Below are positions 35,501 through 46,363 of a stretch of DNA of 64,000 nt, in pieces. The position numbers were made by a program, and so were the translations under genes. Each line of letters starts with the position of its first letter. The first letter of the stretch is position 1. Below the pieces are notes generated by a model that was not told the origin of the DNA, did no database searches, and was given only the letters and a program-made list of their open reading frames with translations. This DNA comes from Symbiodinium natans. Lineage: Eukaryota > Sar > Dinophyceae > Suessiales > Symbiodiniaceae. The DNA is taken from positions 62,001-126,000 of the forward strand of contig CAJNDS010000024.1 of NCBI GenBank assembly GCA_905221605.1. Direction: 5' to 3'.

Positions 35501-36400
35501 ATTTTTCAATGAGAACTTGTGACACAGTGAGCCCATTTCAGGCAGCGAGCCCGAACAACTTGGAACGCTCGCCGAGCAAAAATTCAGTGCAGGTGTAGAG
35601 ACAGACATTTTGAAGTAGAGGCCGTGCTCGAGCACCTCCGGCTGATTTGCTGAGACGAGGTGTTTGGGTCTGCGAGATGCAAGAAGCGTAGAAGTGTGTT
35701 TTTCTTGGCCGGCCTCCTCCATGGAATGCCAGTCGGGGGAGACACGTGTGTCTTGTACAGGGAATACCTCCATACCTCCGGCATGCCATGAGCGTGCCAT
35801 GGTTAGCTTTGGACCGCAACGGCTATCCACTTTGTGACTTTGTGGGGAATGTCTGGATCGCCCAGTTGCCCCCCACGAGAAATGGCATGCTAGTAAGGCA
35901 TGGATGATGCCAGCGTCTGATTTCCAAGGGCTGTTTGCGCGCGATCAGGTTGCAGCTGTGCAGCATGAAGACCAACATTGGCAACTGCATCGAGACGTCC
36001 GGGATTGCAAGCTTGATCAAGACGTTCCACAGCATCAGGCAAGCTCCACCCGAAATAAGACCTATGCCATATGCACAGCTGAATGTGTGTGTGGGCAACA
36101 CTGATGTGATAGAACAATAGAGAATTGCGATATCAGCTTGTTCGCCAGGTGGGGCATTGTGTGTGCGAACAACCACCTGCACCAGCTGAACCCACACTTG
36201 GACATTTCAAGCTGCCCGTGGTGCTGGCATGTCAACATGCAACCGCGAACGAAGTGATGTTCAACACCCCGCCAGGCTTCTCATGTGCACTGAGCCAAGT
36301 GAACAAAAGCTCAGCGCCGTCTTCGTTGGCGTTAGCTCCTGGGGTTTCGGAGGAACTAATGCTGGCGGCCTACTGCTGCATTTGGCCGAAAGTGGTGTGA
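29555..36400 (+). CDS. Ketosynthase-type gene (PKS/FAS family) with altered active site
   Basis: About 13 short exons spell a beta-ketoacyl synthase domain in order: 29555-29606 (CDTVIEVPIMRWEH), 29682-29735 (YDPSPDAWKK), 29804-29877 (DLFDNKLFGLSLAETK), 29931- (MDPGQRLVLEVTYDALYRS), 30048-30089 (NTLINSTCGMY), 30208- (VGTSFSEWN), about 30440-30502 (SFCLGCKGASLAIDTE), from about 30562 (GLSAVFWAAEAVEKKG), 30962- (PGGRCFTFDASAQGHVR), 31340- (VGTIVGGATQNSGKSAG), 31645-31711 (LDVDVVECHGSGRFIADAIE), 35956-36023 (SMKTNIGNCIETSGIASLIK), 36152-36216 (LHQLNPHLDIS) and 36310-36392 (VGVSSWGFGGTNAG). Introns at 29736-29803 and 29878-29930 have GC donors. The Cys of DTACSS is replaced (DTEAAS) and the His of KTNIGH is Asn; the HGTGT His is kept as HGSGR. 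Condensing activity is therefore unlikely. Product and partner domains are unknown. Confidence 0.85.
30780..30905 (+). repeat. CA repeat and ataagcat/atat-rich intronic tract
   Basis: Short (ca)n run at 30793-30808 followed by aagcataagcataaatatcagtatag-like sequence between ketosynthase exons. Confidence 0.7.
32044..32066 (+). other. Weak spliced-leader-like relic
   Basis: The string gagtagacacgctttagctcaag keeps GTAG, a CA and TTT-GCTCAAG of the dinoflagellate leader, with gaps. An ATG follows 7 bases later (32074) and opens a 108-codon frame. This is suggestive only, and is weaker than the case at 5141. Confidence 0.2.
32455..33130 (+). repeat. ttcaagcact repeats followed by a TTTAGGG-like block
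   Basis: 32458-32590 has repeated ttcaagcac(t/c)gg phrases. 32600-33130 is dense in gggtttagggtttcg, tttagggttttcgcg and gttgccagggttgc motifs, a degenerate telomere-like array in what would be a ketosynthase intron. ORFs here are not supported. Confidence 0.8.
33765..35598 (+). CDS. Unknown protein gene nested inside a ketosynthase intron
   Basis: Exon 33765-33968 (IATLINKLVDMDGWDEDQEQ, then GLAPPHYDMLHTSRGF), main exon 34297 to about 35140 (SVDLLTANLVQLCKAECRFP, MRTIRAVVWVIVGSLQPGRT, DLPLVPFLFENIAEF), and a Ser/Asp-rich exon 35237-35598 (RRPEELSPEMIRRS, then (DLG)n and SAAYFEQYDSELEEF). The main exon has an uninterrupted frame of about 280 codons with strong coding character and no catalytic motif I recognise. 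It lies between the ketosynthase exons carrying HGSGR (31.7 kb) and KTNIGN (35.96 kb), where a 300-residue insertion is not expected, so it is read as a separate same-strand gene or an insertion. First exon and start are not identified. Confidence 0.65.
35310..35354 (+). repeat. 9-bp coding repeat (Asp-Leu-Gly)n
   Basis: Head-to-tail gacctgggt units give D-L-G repeats in frame within the Ser-rich exon of the nested gene. Confidence 0.9.
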
Positions 36401-36879
36401 CCGGCTGCAAGCGTTGGATCGTCCTGGCAACAAGGTCCATTTGCATTGCTACGGTGGCGTCGACGAGGACCGCCAGCAACATGAAGCATGCTTCCAGCTG
36501 AGCTGTCCTTTGCCAGACTGCTGACATATGCTGACGCCAGGAGATTCGCCTCCCGCCAGAGCCCACCCCACAGGAGCTGAGACCCAGGCGTGCACGGCAT
36601 GGCTGCGTAGCCCTTCTCATGCAATTTGACATGCAGAGCTATGGTGTTTGGGTTGTTGTGGGGTTTAAGGACAGGGTGGGGTGGATATGAAGTGGTACCA
36701 GTTGTGCTTGTCCCTGCAAGGAGGGACTGCTTGAAGAGTGATCCGCAATGGCAGGCTGTCGTACTGGCCGAGTGGCGGCGGCGATTTGGGAAGCATGAGC
36801 CGACCCCGAAGGCATGATTGCTTTGCCTTTGCCTCCTTTTTTCTGCTTTTGTTTCGCATGTGGCGGGAGCAGTTCACGA

Positions 36880-39484
36880 CAGCCCGAGACAGGGGCTTCT
36901 TCATCATCGGCTCATGGAGTGGCTGGACTGAGCCAGAGCCAATGGAGGCAAAATCTGCCAAAACCTTCCGAAAAACTACAACTCTGAACCCGAGCACCCA
37001 AAGCCCTTGTTGAGTTTTAACATCTCTCCCGGAGAACTAACATAGCATATGCACATGCATAGCGCGACATGGATGGGTGGCAGTCGGTTGCCCAAATGCT
37101 GAAGCTTGAACCCTGAACATCCCTAAGCCCTCCAGCCTACGCAATGCCAGGACGAAGGGGATGGCTGCAGCGGCCCTGGTGATCATGCGTGGGAATATAA
37201 GTGCGAATTTTCTAGGGCAAGTACGGGCATAAAGTCTGGATGCAAGATACTGCGAGGCTACGGGTACACGCTTGTCCTGGGCGATACCAGATGGGCCGGG
37301 GCCCCATGCCAGTATGCATCTAGAGAATCTATATCTGCATGTTCATGAATACAACTCGGCATCCTTGCTGCAGGAGCAGTTCCAGCTGCTCATTGACAAC
37401 AGCTATTCCAAGGCCTGAGAAAAGTTTCTTGCCAATCGTTGCAGAAGCTAGGGGCAGAAGTGCAGGTGCTGCACCCGCAGCGCTACAAGGCACCAAGGGC
37501 TCATGGTGGTCGCTTGCTTCTGTTCTGCCCTGGGAAGTCGGAGTGCAGGCGCCAAAGGGAACGGAGGTGTTTGGACCAACTCGGCAAGAGGAGGTCATGC
37601 AGGCACCAGACACTTGATAGAAGAGAGCGATGCCACTGGAGAACATTTCTTTGGGAAGCAGAGTCAGCTGGCAGTCATGATATCGGCCTGGCAGGACAGC
37701 ACTTGGTTCGTTGATGGACGGCCCTTTAGCACCCAGATCCGTGCCATCACGGCTTCAGCAGGTGCTGTCGATGCATTCTTAAGGGTAGAGCCGTGCTGTA
37801 ACTTGTCTCTTTCCATCTCTCCGTGTCGAATGCTATATTGAAGATGCGAAGTAGGTTCGACGGCGGTGGCGACTCCGGAGCCGTTGACCTTCACCAACGA
37901 GGACTGAGCATTGCACTGCCTTGCCACTCTCTGCAATCCCAGATGAACATCGAACGTATCAGGACGAGGGTCTGCCAGGTCAGCTGTACCGCATCCGTTC
38001 GGCTCTCGGGAGCATGCGGACTGTATGAAAAATCGCCACTCTGCTCTTTTTTTGATTGTTGGGGGGGGTCAGGCCTGCACATCGCTGGCAAGTGGAGAAC
38101 GGTCACATGGGCCAAAGCCAAAGAGGCCGGTCGGAGTCGGATTTCTTGTCTTCATCACATTGCAGTGCTGAAGAAGCCGATGCCCAGCCCTTGAGTCTGT
38201 GAGGCTCCCCAGGGTCTCCTGGCCCTCAAGGGACCTGAGGCCCTGCCCTGGGAGTTTCTTCATTTCCCTGTCCGTGTGTTTCACCGTCCTTTTGTAGAGT
38301 TGGCTTCAATCTGCAGGCCAAATACTATGTCGCAGGCAGTTGGAACGTGCGCATCTCAGCTTCTAAGCTTCCGAAGGAACATCTTGCTTGTGACAATCAG
38401 TGATGTGATTGAGTGATGTGGGTCTCCCTTGCCAGAACTATCGGTTCGAAGAGATGACGGCCGCTAGCGAAGGCACCTACACTTGCGAGGCAAGTCTGCC
38501 TACGATGCCTATGGGATACACATGGTCATTAGAGACGTGCAGCAGCGACTGCTTTTTGGCGTGCCAAAGCGTGTTAGGTATCCCTGACCTCTGGTCCTAA
38601 TCGGTTCCAGATTGCGAGAAATGGTGACTGGCACCAGGCTGTCTCAGACTCAGGCGTCAGTTTCTTGTCCACTGTATTTTGAGGGTTTGGCGTTTGCACT
38701 TTGTTTTCCCAGATGGTGCCGTGGTTGCTAAGATTTTCCCGGTATCGCCAAATGCTGGTCCGACCGTCGCGTGCTTGGCCAACTCAGCGAAGTGTGCACA
38801 AAGGGCCCTAACATGAAGGTCCAGACTCAGTGTGAACCCAGGCTGAGATAGAAGGGCCAATCGACCGGAAGGATCGACACTGGCCTGGTGCTGAGCATAC
38901 CCAGAAGAAATTCATATGGCCGTTGTTGCAAGTCCTCTACAAGTGCTGGCGCAGGGGCCTTTCTTGCGCATCAGGTTAGTCAGCGCAAGCACGGGAGACA
39001 AGCTCAAGATTACTTTCCAGCGCACCATCGATGCCTCGGGCAGCAGCAAAATGAAGGCCATCCTTTTGATAAGGGTTGCTTAGCTCGGCCAACTTGACAT
39101 CGTAGTTAGAACAGACTCTTGCCTTGCCTTGCTGGCACAGGTGCTCTGGGAGAAGTTCTAGTCGGAAGGCCCCATGCCACCTGCAGTACTTTCGACACTG
39201 GCATCTGACTTGCCTGGAGGCCCTGAAGGTGCGCACGGGACTCGGGCTGCCAACATCTTCGTAGAATCCTACGATTTCCATGCTTCTGGTCGGAGAAAAA
39301 GATCGTGCACGCGAGCGGGCTGCAGTTCGGAGCCCGCATGCATGAATCGCTCACGGAGATGACAGCGGAGACCAACACTTGCGCTGTGAATGGGGCTGCA
39401 GACATGCCGCTACCTCCGCCAGAGTACTCAGCGCATGGTGCCAGCATGCAAAGTCTCATGGAGATCAGCCAGCATCCAACATGA
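36880..39484 (+). CDS. Ketosynthase tail: two GSWxxW-type modules and C-terminus
   Basis: Exons on the same strand just after the ketosynthase: module 1 at 36886-36945 (GFFIIGSWSGWTEPEPM), 37370-37410 (LQEQFQLLIDNSYSK), 37445-37500 (VLHPQRYKAP), 37680-37750 (WQDSTWFVDGRPFS), near 37945 (DEGLPGQLYRIR) and 38075-38130 (LHIAGKWRTVTWAKAK); module 2 at 38320-38355 (KYYVAGSWN) and 38430-38500 (YRFEEMTAASEGTYTCEASL), continuing near 38990 (SASTGDKLKITFQRTID). The last exon 39292-39484 (KKIVHASGLQFGARMHESLT, then PLPPPEYSAHG) ends at TGA 39482. GSWxxW motifs resemble the first strand of carbohydrate-binding (AMPK/CBM48-like) folds; that similarity is inference. I place it in the same gene as the ketosynthase, but a separate gene is possible. 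Confidence 0.6.
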
Positions 39485-39990
39485 CTTGAAACACTAGCGA
39501 AGAACTGTATATGAGCACATTGCAAAGTGCGGCTCAATTCAAGCTTGAGCCCTTGCCAAACACATCGTCATCGCGTGCAAGTTGTAGCCGGCTGAGCGAG
39601 CTCCTCATCGCCATGGCCGGATGAGAGCATGGGCGAGAAACCTGATCCAAATGACTTCCTTCCCTGGCTGGGTCCAAGGGAGGCAGGAAGCGGCACGGCA
39701 CATGACGCAAGATGGCTTCGGAACCTTGCAACAAGTAGTAGTCGTTGTCGTCGGGCAGTGATGGTATGTGGATGTGGTGGTGGTGGTGGTGGTGGTGGTG
39801 GTGGTGGACATGCTCAACGTCAGCCGTCACCTTCGCTACAGTCGGTGACGTCCTTGCTGTGTATGCAACAAGTGGACTTGCGCTTGAGTGATGGAGTTTG
39901 CTGCTTGTGTCACTGCTTCCGACTTAATAACTAAGAAGGGTCAGGAACCCTTCTTAGGACTATGTGAGACCGGCACAAGACTATTCACCC
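39485..39990. other. Intergenic gap with GGT microsatellite
   Basis: Only the microsatellite at 39773-39807 stands out. A minus-strand frame reading poly-His through it is a repeat artefact. Confidence 0.5.
39773..39807 (+). repeat. (GGT)n microsatellite
   Basis: About 11 uninterrupted ggt units. Confidence 0.97.
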
Positions 39991-40004
39991 ATCCGATGCG
40001 CCCG

Positions 40005-41841
40005 GTGCAGGTATTCGAGCCACCCGCAGCCCTGGACGGCTTTGGGTTTCCAGATCTACTAGGCGCACTCGTCGGGAAAGGGCACAACAAAGTAAGACCT
40101 CAGATAAATTACGTTGCTCGTAGTAGAAAGTAAGCTGATCTCGAAGACCCGTTTCCCAAATCCCGTGAGCAGGACTCAGGCATTCTTGACCAGCCTTGCT
40201 GGTTGATGGCATCATCAGTTCGGGTGCGGGCAGCGCTAAGAGATGTTCAGCAAATCCGGCAGGTCCGCTGGCACCCCCCGATCCACCGGGCAGGTCGGGC
40301 TGCCGATCTCGCTGATCAGTCTGACCCTGTTTGAGACTGATCCCCATTCTGCCTGCACAGACCGGGGTCAGCGCCGCCAAATCTTGATCCTGATGGCGCC
40401 CTGCTGAGCATCCTGTCAGTGGCAAGTGTGAACAAGTTTTTCCATGAATGCGAATGCGATGCAACGTGTCGCCTCGCAGACTATGCATTCCGGGCCGCGG
40501 CTATTGAGGTGGGCATGATTTGCATGACTCGCATATACTCGCATGGTTCGAAAGCACTGCGTTTACTTGATGTTTACTTGTGTCCCATAGCGGCGTAGCG
40601 CCACTATGATGAGCCATGATGAGCCATGTCTCTTCCCACATCTTTCAGGCACTCGAGCCGGGGCGCGGCCTGGATGGCCTTGCGATCACAGACCTACTAG
40701 GTGCGTTCGTTGCGAGAACGCAGGGCATCTGAAGGCATGGCTCTCGGAGCAATCTCGGAGCAGGCTCAATGCCTCTGCAGCTCGACCCTCCGGGCAGGCC
40801 ACAAAAAATATCCGAACACCTTCGTTCGAACACCTTCGAACACTTCGGCTTCTGCTTCGGTTGCCTTCCCTTGCAGACCGGGCTCGGCTCCGCCCATCCT
40901 ACATCCCGATGGTGCAAGCCACAGATAAACACGGTGGCAGCAAAGGGCGCATGGTTCTTAGAGGCATGTTGAAGTGTGCAAAGCAGGCTACCCCTTCCAA
41001 ACTGCGGCGACCTTCGAAGTGGGCACCCCGGCACCCCGGCATCCCGAACCTCCCGTGGGCTGGCTGGCATGTGGAAAGCTTGGATGTGTTTACACCGAGG
41101 CGGCACGGAAGGCGGCGTACCGGGAACAATTGGAGTTGCCAAGCAGACCACGATCTGCACCACTTGAGGAGGCTTGGAAGAGGCCAAGGCAGTGAAGGCT
41201 GTGATGTGTGTTGTCGCTTGCTTTCAGGAGATCGTCAACGTGCTGCATGAAGAGGCCCGAATCCTTCAAATTGTTGTCAGCTCAGGAGTGGTAGACGTTC
41301 GCTGCCAGGCCTTCCGTGTAGATCCGCGAGACAAAGATCTGTTCGCGTTCCAGGCTTTTTTTCTTATGTTTTGTGTCAGAGCGCAGTGGGCATCCAGGGT
41401 CGGATGGCATATGGATGGCATATGATGAAGCTGCCTGGTGAAGGCTCCAGCCGTGCCACCTCCAAGGTCGCCCTCCCCGTTCATGGGAGAAGGTGCAGAC
41501 AACGTGCAGCTGCCAACAGAGTTCCAATAGAGTCACTAGAGCGTGTAGTGTTTACATGTGCTACGAACTGCTGAGAAGCTTTAACTTGCTTGGAGGCACG
41601 CGGGCGCTCTATGGACTAGCGTCCGCCGCGTCTGCAAGATCCTTGCAGGTGCCGTAGTTCCTACTGCAAGCACGGATTTGACTCGACTTAGCATATCTGT
41701 TGCAAAGAGAGTGTGGAACCTTCAGCACGGAGATGCGGATCAGGCGGCTGCCATGGCGCTGGAGGCAGCACCTGACTCGGTCACGAAAGTCAGCCCTGCC
41801 ACTGCTGTAGCTGATGCTGTTAAACCGACTCTTCATCCATG
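40005..41841 (+). CDS. Gene with a duplicated two-exon module, unknown function
   Basis: Two related exon pairs: 40012-40078 (VFEPPAALDGFGFPDLLGAL) with 40355-40490 (RPGSAPPNLDPDGALLSILS, then VNKFFHECECD), and 40650-40715 (ALEPGRGLDGLAITDLLGAF) with 40878-40920 (RPGSAPPILHPDGA). Further exon-like segments are 41229-41352 (EIVNVLHEEARILQIVVSSG), 41462-41518 (MGEGADNVQLPTEFQ) and 41673-41841 (STDLTRLSISVAKRVWNLQH, ending at TGA). The paired order shows a tandem duplication, either of exons inside one gene or of two small genes. No known domain was recognised. The second copy has lost the LLSIL reading. Confidence 0.45.
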
Positions 41842-42133
41842 AGATGTGGGAACAATTGGAGTTAGCTCGATAGAGTGTACAGTCTAGGAGACGGAAAGTG
41901 GAGAGTCTTCACCCGAGGATCGCTTCACTCCACCACCCACGCAGGCAGCTTCAGACAGAATTTAGTGCTAGTGATTCTCAGCCCTTGACAGCCCTTGTGT
42001 GCCGCTGCATATGCGACACCGCTGCAGAAGGCAGACATGGCTAACGAAGGTGTGTAACGTGCCACAAACCGGAGGTGCATCACAGCCTTCTCTCGCAGGC
42101 GCCTTGTAGTGGGTATGTTGCAAGAGTAAGGCG

Positions 42134-42165
42134 GCATGAGATGGCATGAGATGGCATGAGATGCC
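42134..42165 (+). repeat. 10-bp tandem repeat atgagatggc
   Basis: Three to four head-to-tail copies. Confidence 0.9.
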
Positions 42166-43157
42166 AAATTATTTTGCCAGTCTCCGGCACCTCACTCGCA
42201 GTCGCCTTTTGGCGTGCGCCTGGCATATTTGACGACTCTCAGCGCCTTCTTTGAGATTCCGAGATTCCTTGGGGTCTTTCCATGGTCTGCTCCAGTCTCC
42301 CGGCCTCCACGTCCCCGTCACGCGGCAAGCTCAGTTCCCACGCCGTTGGGTCATGGGAATTTTTGTATTGTACTGTACCCCCGCTGGGAGGAAGGAACAC
42401 ACCTGCTATGTTGGGGTGATGTTGGTTTTGATGGTGGAACGACGCAACGACTTGTAGGCACCAGCCGTTTGGTGATGATGCGCCGGCTCTTTTGCACCCT
42501 GGGGTGCGACACTGAGCGCGTGACACGTGCACTTGGAGACTGGAGACTGCTCGGGTGATGTCATGGCGGAGGCTGTCCGAGCCTTTGATCCCATCAATCG
42601 GCCCATATCGGCGCCACCTGCGCCAGAATCCAGCCTGGAAGGGCATCAGGTGGGACGTAACTTAAAGCCCCAAAGATGTTCAAATGGGTCGTGCAACTTG
42701 GCACAAGAGAGGCTGAATACTCTGGGGACATTCGTGGCAAGCTCAGCGGCGTTCTAGCTCTTGTAGCCGTCGGGCCCACTTGTAAATGTCGTGCCGAATT
42801 CTGCGTTCACGCGAGGTTGTGACCCTCTCTATCCGCACTTCTGGCAGATGAAGAAGGGGCAGAATGTGAGCTCCTACAGACATGCGGGGTCGATAAAAGT
42901 TCTGGGCCCTTTTGGGAGTTCCTAATACTTTCAAGTTGCACGCGACGAGGTCAATTTGCCGAAGCCCTTGGACCCCTGCGAGGCCTCTGAACAGCTCAAA
43001 ACACGCAGTAATCGTACTCGCAATGAAGTGGCTGTGCGGGTGAGTGGCTCGGTGAGTTTCTTGCGGCCAGGAAATTGTCAATCATAGGGCCAACTGTACA
43101 GGGTTGCTGCCTCAGATCCCTTGCCATTTCAGAAAGCAGGCCAGAAAATCATGATGA

Positions 43158-43199
43158 CGCTCTCTCTCTCTCTCCCTCTCTCTCTCTCCCTCTCACTCT
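43158..43199 (+). repeat. (CT)n microsatellite
   Basis: Nearly pure ct repeats interrupted by ccct. Confidence 0.95.
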
Positions 43200-44576
43200 G
43201 TGGAAGTGCAGAAGGAGTGGAGCAATGCCTTGTCAGGTCCGAATTTGGACAGTCGCAGCTGGCCTCGGAATCTCTGGACGTGGCAGGCCGACACAGCTTG
43301 ACACTGCGGCATGTCTGCTGCTGCAAAGCAATAGCTTAGTAGCTTGTGTGCACTGCAAAGCTGAGCACTGTATACCTATGGCCCACGGCAGCTCAATCAC
43401 CGCTGGGCCTGGGCTTCGCACCTGCGCAAATCTGAGATCACCTTCGTGCTGTGACAAATTGCATCTCTGAGTTGTGACCGCTGGGCTGTTGTGCCAACGG
43501 TTCCGACGAAGGCCACGGGCTTCTCGACATATGGGCATGTGCCTAGCATCTCGGTTCACAACGGCTGCTGGCAAACCATCTCTGGTCGGTAGAGCGTCTC
43601 CGGCACCGAAACAGGAAAGTGAGAGGAGTACGGGTGAGGACTGGACAGGCAGCGCAGAGCTCTGAAAAGATTCCTGGCCAAGGATCCCCCTCGCCGCCGT
43701 GGGACAGCAGGCCTCAGAATCTGTCTGGTTACAGATGCTCTAGCCGGCTGTTGATATGGTCTTGAAAAGCATTCACAAGCGCACATCTTGCCTCAGAAGG
43801 GGCTCAAGCTGTGGACACTTTGGGGCGCCATGGGGCAGAGCTATTCCTTGTCGACGTCCTGTTGCGCATCACGGGAACGGTTGAACTCGGACTTCAAGGC
43901 AGCCTGAGTTTGCATTATGTTACATTGGAAAATTGTGGTTTAGGTTTACCTTGCCAGGCTCGCGGCGCGAGCCCTCTGCGGAATCTGGATTCGCACTGGC
44001 CTTTGTGTAAATTTGTATCTTGATCATCTTGCGCTTGTGCCGCCATAAGACTCCCAAGGAAACTTTCCCCAACCAAGTCCAGCACCTGCAAAAGCAGAGA
44101 TGAGTGGGCAGTTGCCCCAGCCGCACTGCGTTTGTTCTGATTGTTGCTGGCCAGTTTTGGGGGAAATCGTAGCAAGAGCCTAAGCTTCGAGCAGCAGGAG
44201 CTGGCAACTGAGGCGGATGATGTCGAAGCTGGGTCGCCTTCGTACTTCGGCTCCCATTTGGGCCCCTTTTCTCCTCTCCTTTCTGACGCTTAAGGAGTCT
44301 GTTTTTGTGCAGGCTGAATGTGGAGATGGCCCCAGAGAGTGAAGGCCACATGGCCATGGCCCCGGGCATCTGTAAGAACGTGCTAATTTCACAATATTTG
44401 ATCTCCACCACTCGCAAACGAGCCCAGGCTCCTGAACCCGCACAGATGGAGCCATCTGGAGGAAGTTGGGGGGGGTGGGGGGGGTGGGGGGAAGGCACCT
44501 TACTGAAGCATCTCAGGGCTTGCCTCCCAAGCTTGCAGGATGTGGAGCCGAGGAGTGCCAGAGGCACCCGGAGTGT

Positions 44577-44596
44577 GGGGGGGGGGGGGGGGGGGT
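44577..44596 (+). repeat. Poly-G run
   Basis: Twenty-base G homopolymer, with a second, broken G-rich run at 44466-44492. Confidence 0.95.
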
Positions 44597-44680
44597 CAAT
44601 CGGGGTGTTGAGCTTGAGCTGATGTTGCATCACCCCCGCCAGGTCCCAACGCAGGCGACTGGTGACCTTTCAAGCTGGTG

Positions 44681-45240
44681 GTGAGTCGCCTATGCCAGAA
44701 ACTTTGCCAGAAATACAAGCCGCCCAGACCTTGATGGAATCTCTGCTTGGCGTCAAGGCCGTCCGCATCAACCACTCCTCGTTTTCCAGCCGCTCCACCG
44801 CGCATATTGCGGCGACATCCACTTCGAAGCCTCCCCAGCAATTCCTCCGCTTGCCGAGGAGTCAACGCACCAAGACAGCATGCACTCGGACGAAGGTGCT
44901 GTCCAAAGAGAAAAGCTGGGGGGCTTGTAGATGCATATGATGCATGTAATGCATATGCAGCAGCTGATGCCTTTCAAAATGTAGCCTTTGCGGGCCTCGG
45001 AGGCCCTCTGCGTCTTCGAGGGATGTTCGAGAGCAGCCAGGTCAGCCAGGTGCCTCACATATTGCCCACGCATCGGGTGCTGCTCATGTACGGCTGTTGC
45101 GAACATGTGCAGGATCCGGACGGACAGTGTCGATACCAGACAAAGTCCGAGCCACCTTGCAGGCTCACTTGCCGAACTTTGCCGTGTTCAATATCTAACT
45201 CCCATTTCGTGAGAGCGTGCGGTTGTTGGTGTTCTTGACT
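44681..45240. other. Weakly coding region, unassigned
   Basis: Plus-strand frames at 44690-44930 are open (for example ESPMPETLPEIQAAQTLMES and, in another frame, EESTHQDSMHSDEGAV), as is an overlapping minus frame. I could not decide between them and recognise no family. Confidence 0.25.
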
Positions 45241-46160
45241 CGTCCTGAGCGAAAGATTTTCAGATCGATTTACTTGCTCAACGCTGGGCCAGCCATTGGG
45301 GGCAGTGCATCTCCGGACGTCGACTTGCGAAATCCCATGACGGGGCTACTTCACCACGCGAGTTGCGTTTGGGGTGCGTGGGAATGTCTTGGTTGCTTTT
45401 GGGGTGTGTGGGCTGTGGTTTTTCGCAGTCTTTTTCTGTTTTTTTTGTCGCTCTGGACTCAACCCTCGATGCCACCATCCAAAACAGAAAACCCGGAACT
45501 TTGAGTTGGCTAGGCCTAAACTCGGAACCTGAGACGGAAAGTCGCAGTGGCAGTTCCAAACGCAAAGCTGAAGCTATGTGAAACCTGCAAGAAGCCGTAT
45601 CCTGAGCAACAGACGCTGGGCTTGTGTAATTCGTAGGGGCCTCCTGCTACCTGCCTGGAACTCAGGCCCTGACAAACATTCTAGACCCCTCATCCCTGCT
45701 CAAATCCACTCCGCTTAAACACACCTAACCCCTTCCCCGGAACTCTTCGAACTTGTAGAACACACTTACCCCCTCCCCGTAGAATGTAGAACTTGTCAGA
45801 ACTCTGAGAACTTCGAGAACTTTTGAAAGTTTAACACGTATGAACTTTTCAAATATTCAGAACTTGAACTTTTGGAAGTGTGAGAAGTTGAAGACGCTCT
45901 GAGATCCTGATACGGCTGAAACTTTTAGAGCTTGTCATGCTTTTGGAACTTCTCGAAATTTTAAAAGTTGTAGAACTTCTATTTTAGAACCTTTAGACTT
46001 TTAGAACTCTTAAAACTTTCAGAACCGTTAAACTTGTAGATGGGAGCAGATCTTGACTGGAGTGAATTTCCTGTGAGAACCCGTGAAACGTAGGGTTTCT
46101 AGGCTTAAAATCCCACGCGCCCCAAATGCAACCAAGACATTCCTACGCAGCCCAAACGCA
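45241..46160. other. Intergenic; gaactt-rich tract 45730-46040
   Basis: From 45730 to 46040 the motif gaactt(t/g)(t/g) and its variants (agaacttgtagaac, gaacttttggaag) recur many times at irregular spacing. It is a degenerate short-repeat tract; no gene is visible. Confidence 0.6.
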
Positions 46161-46164
46161 ACCA

Positions 46165-46363
46165 CCCCACTTCACCATCCTCAGCACATGGACCTTGTGT
46201 ATAGGGCTGACAGAGCAGGGTGCCATGGTCCATGCGCAGATGCTTTGGGTCAATTGGGGCGTTTCGGGCTACTTCCAGCAGACTGTCCCCGCTCAAGAAG
46301 ACATGGCGCCAGGAATACATACCCATCAGCAGCATGTGAATGATCAGCTATTGCGAGCCCAGT
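46165..46363 (+). CDS. Possible exon, unknown
   Basis: Plus frame reads LCIGLTEQGAMVHAQMLWVN, then GYFQQTVPAQEDMAPG, and stops at TGA 46361. Composition looks coding, but neighbouring exons were not found. It might belong to the ankyrin gene downstream or be a chance frame. Confidence 0.25.

Larger units (their letters stand above)
41842..44680. other. Intergenic region with simple repeats
   Basis: Holds a 10-base atgagatggc repeat (42134-42165), a (CT)n tract (43158-43199) and poly-G runs (44466-44492, 44577-44596). An exon-like segment at 42560-42650 (AEAVRAFDPINRPIS) is weak. No gene called. Confidence 0.45.

Noticed and set aside
39534-39830. Minus-strand poly-His protein
   Set aside because: The His run is the complement of the GGT microsatellite; no other coding sign.
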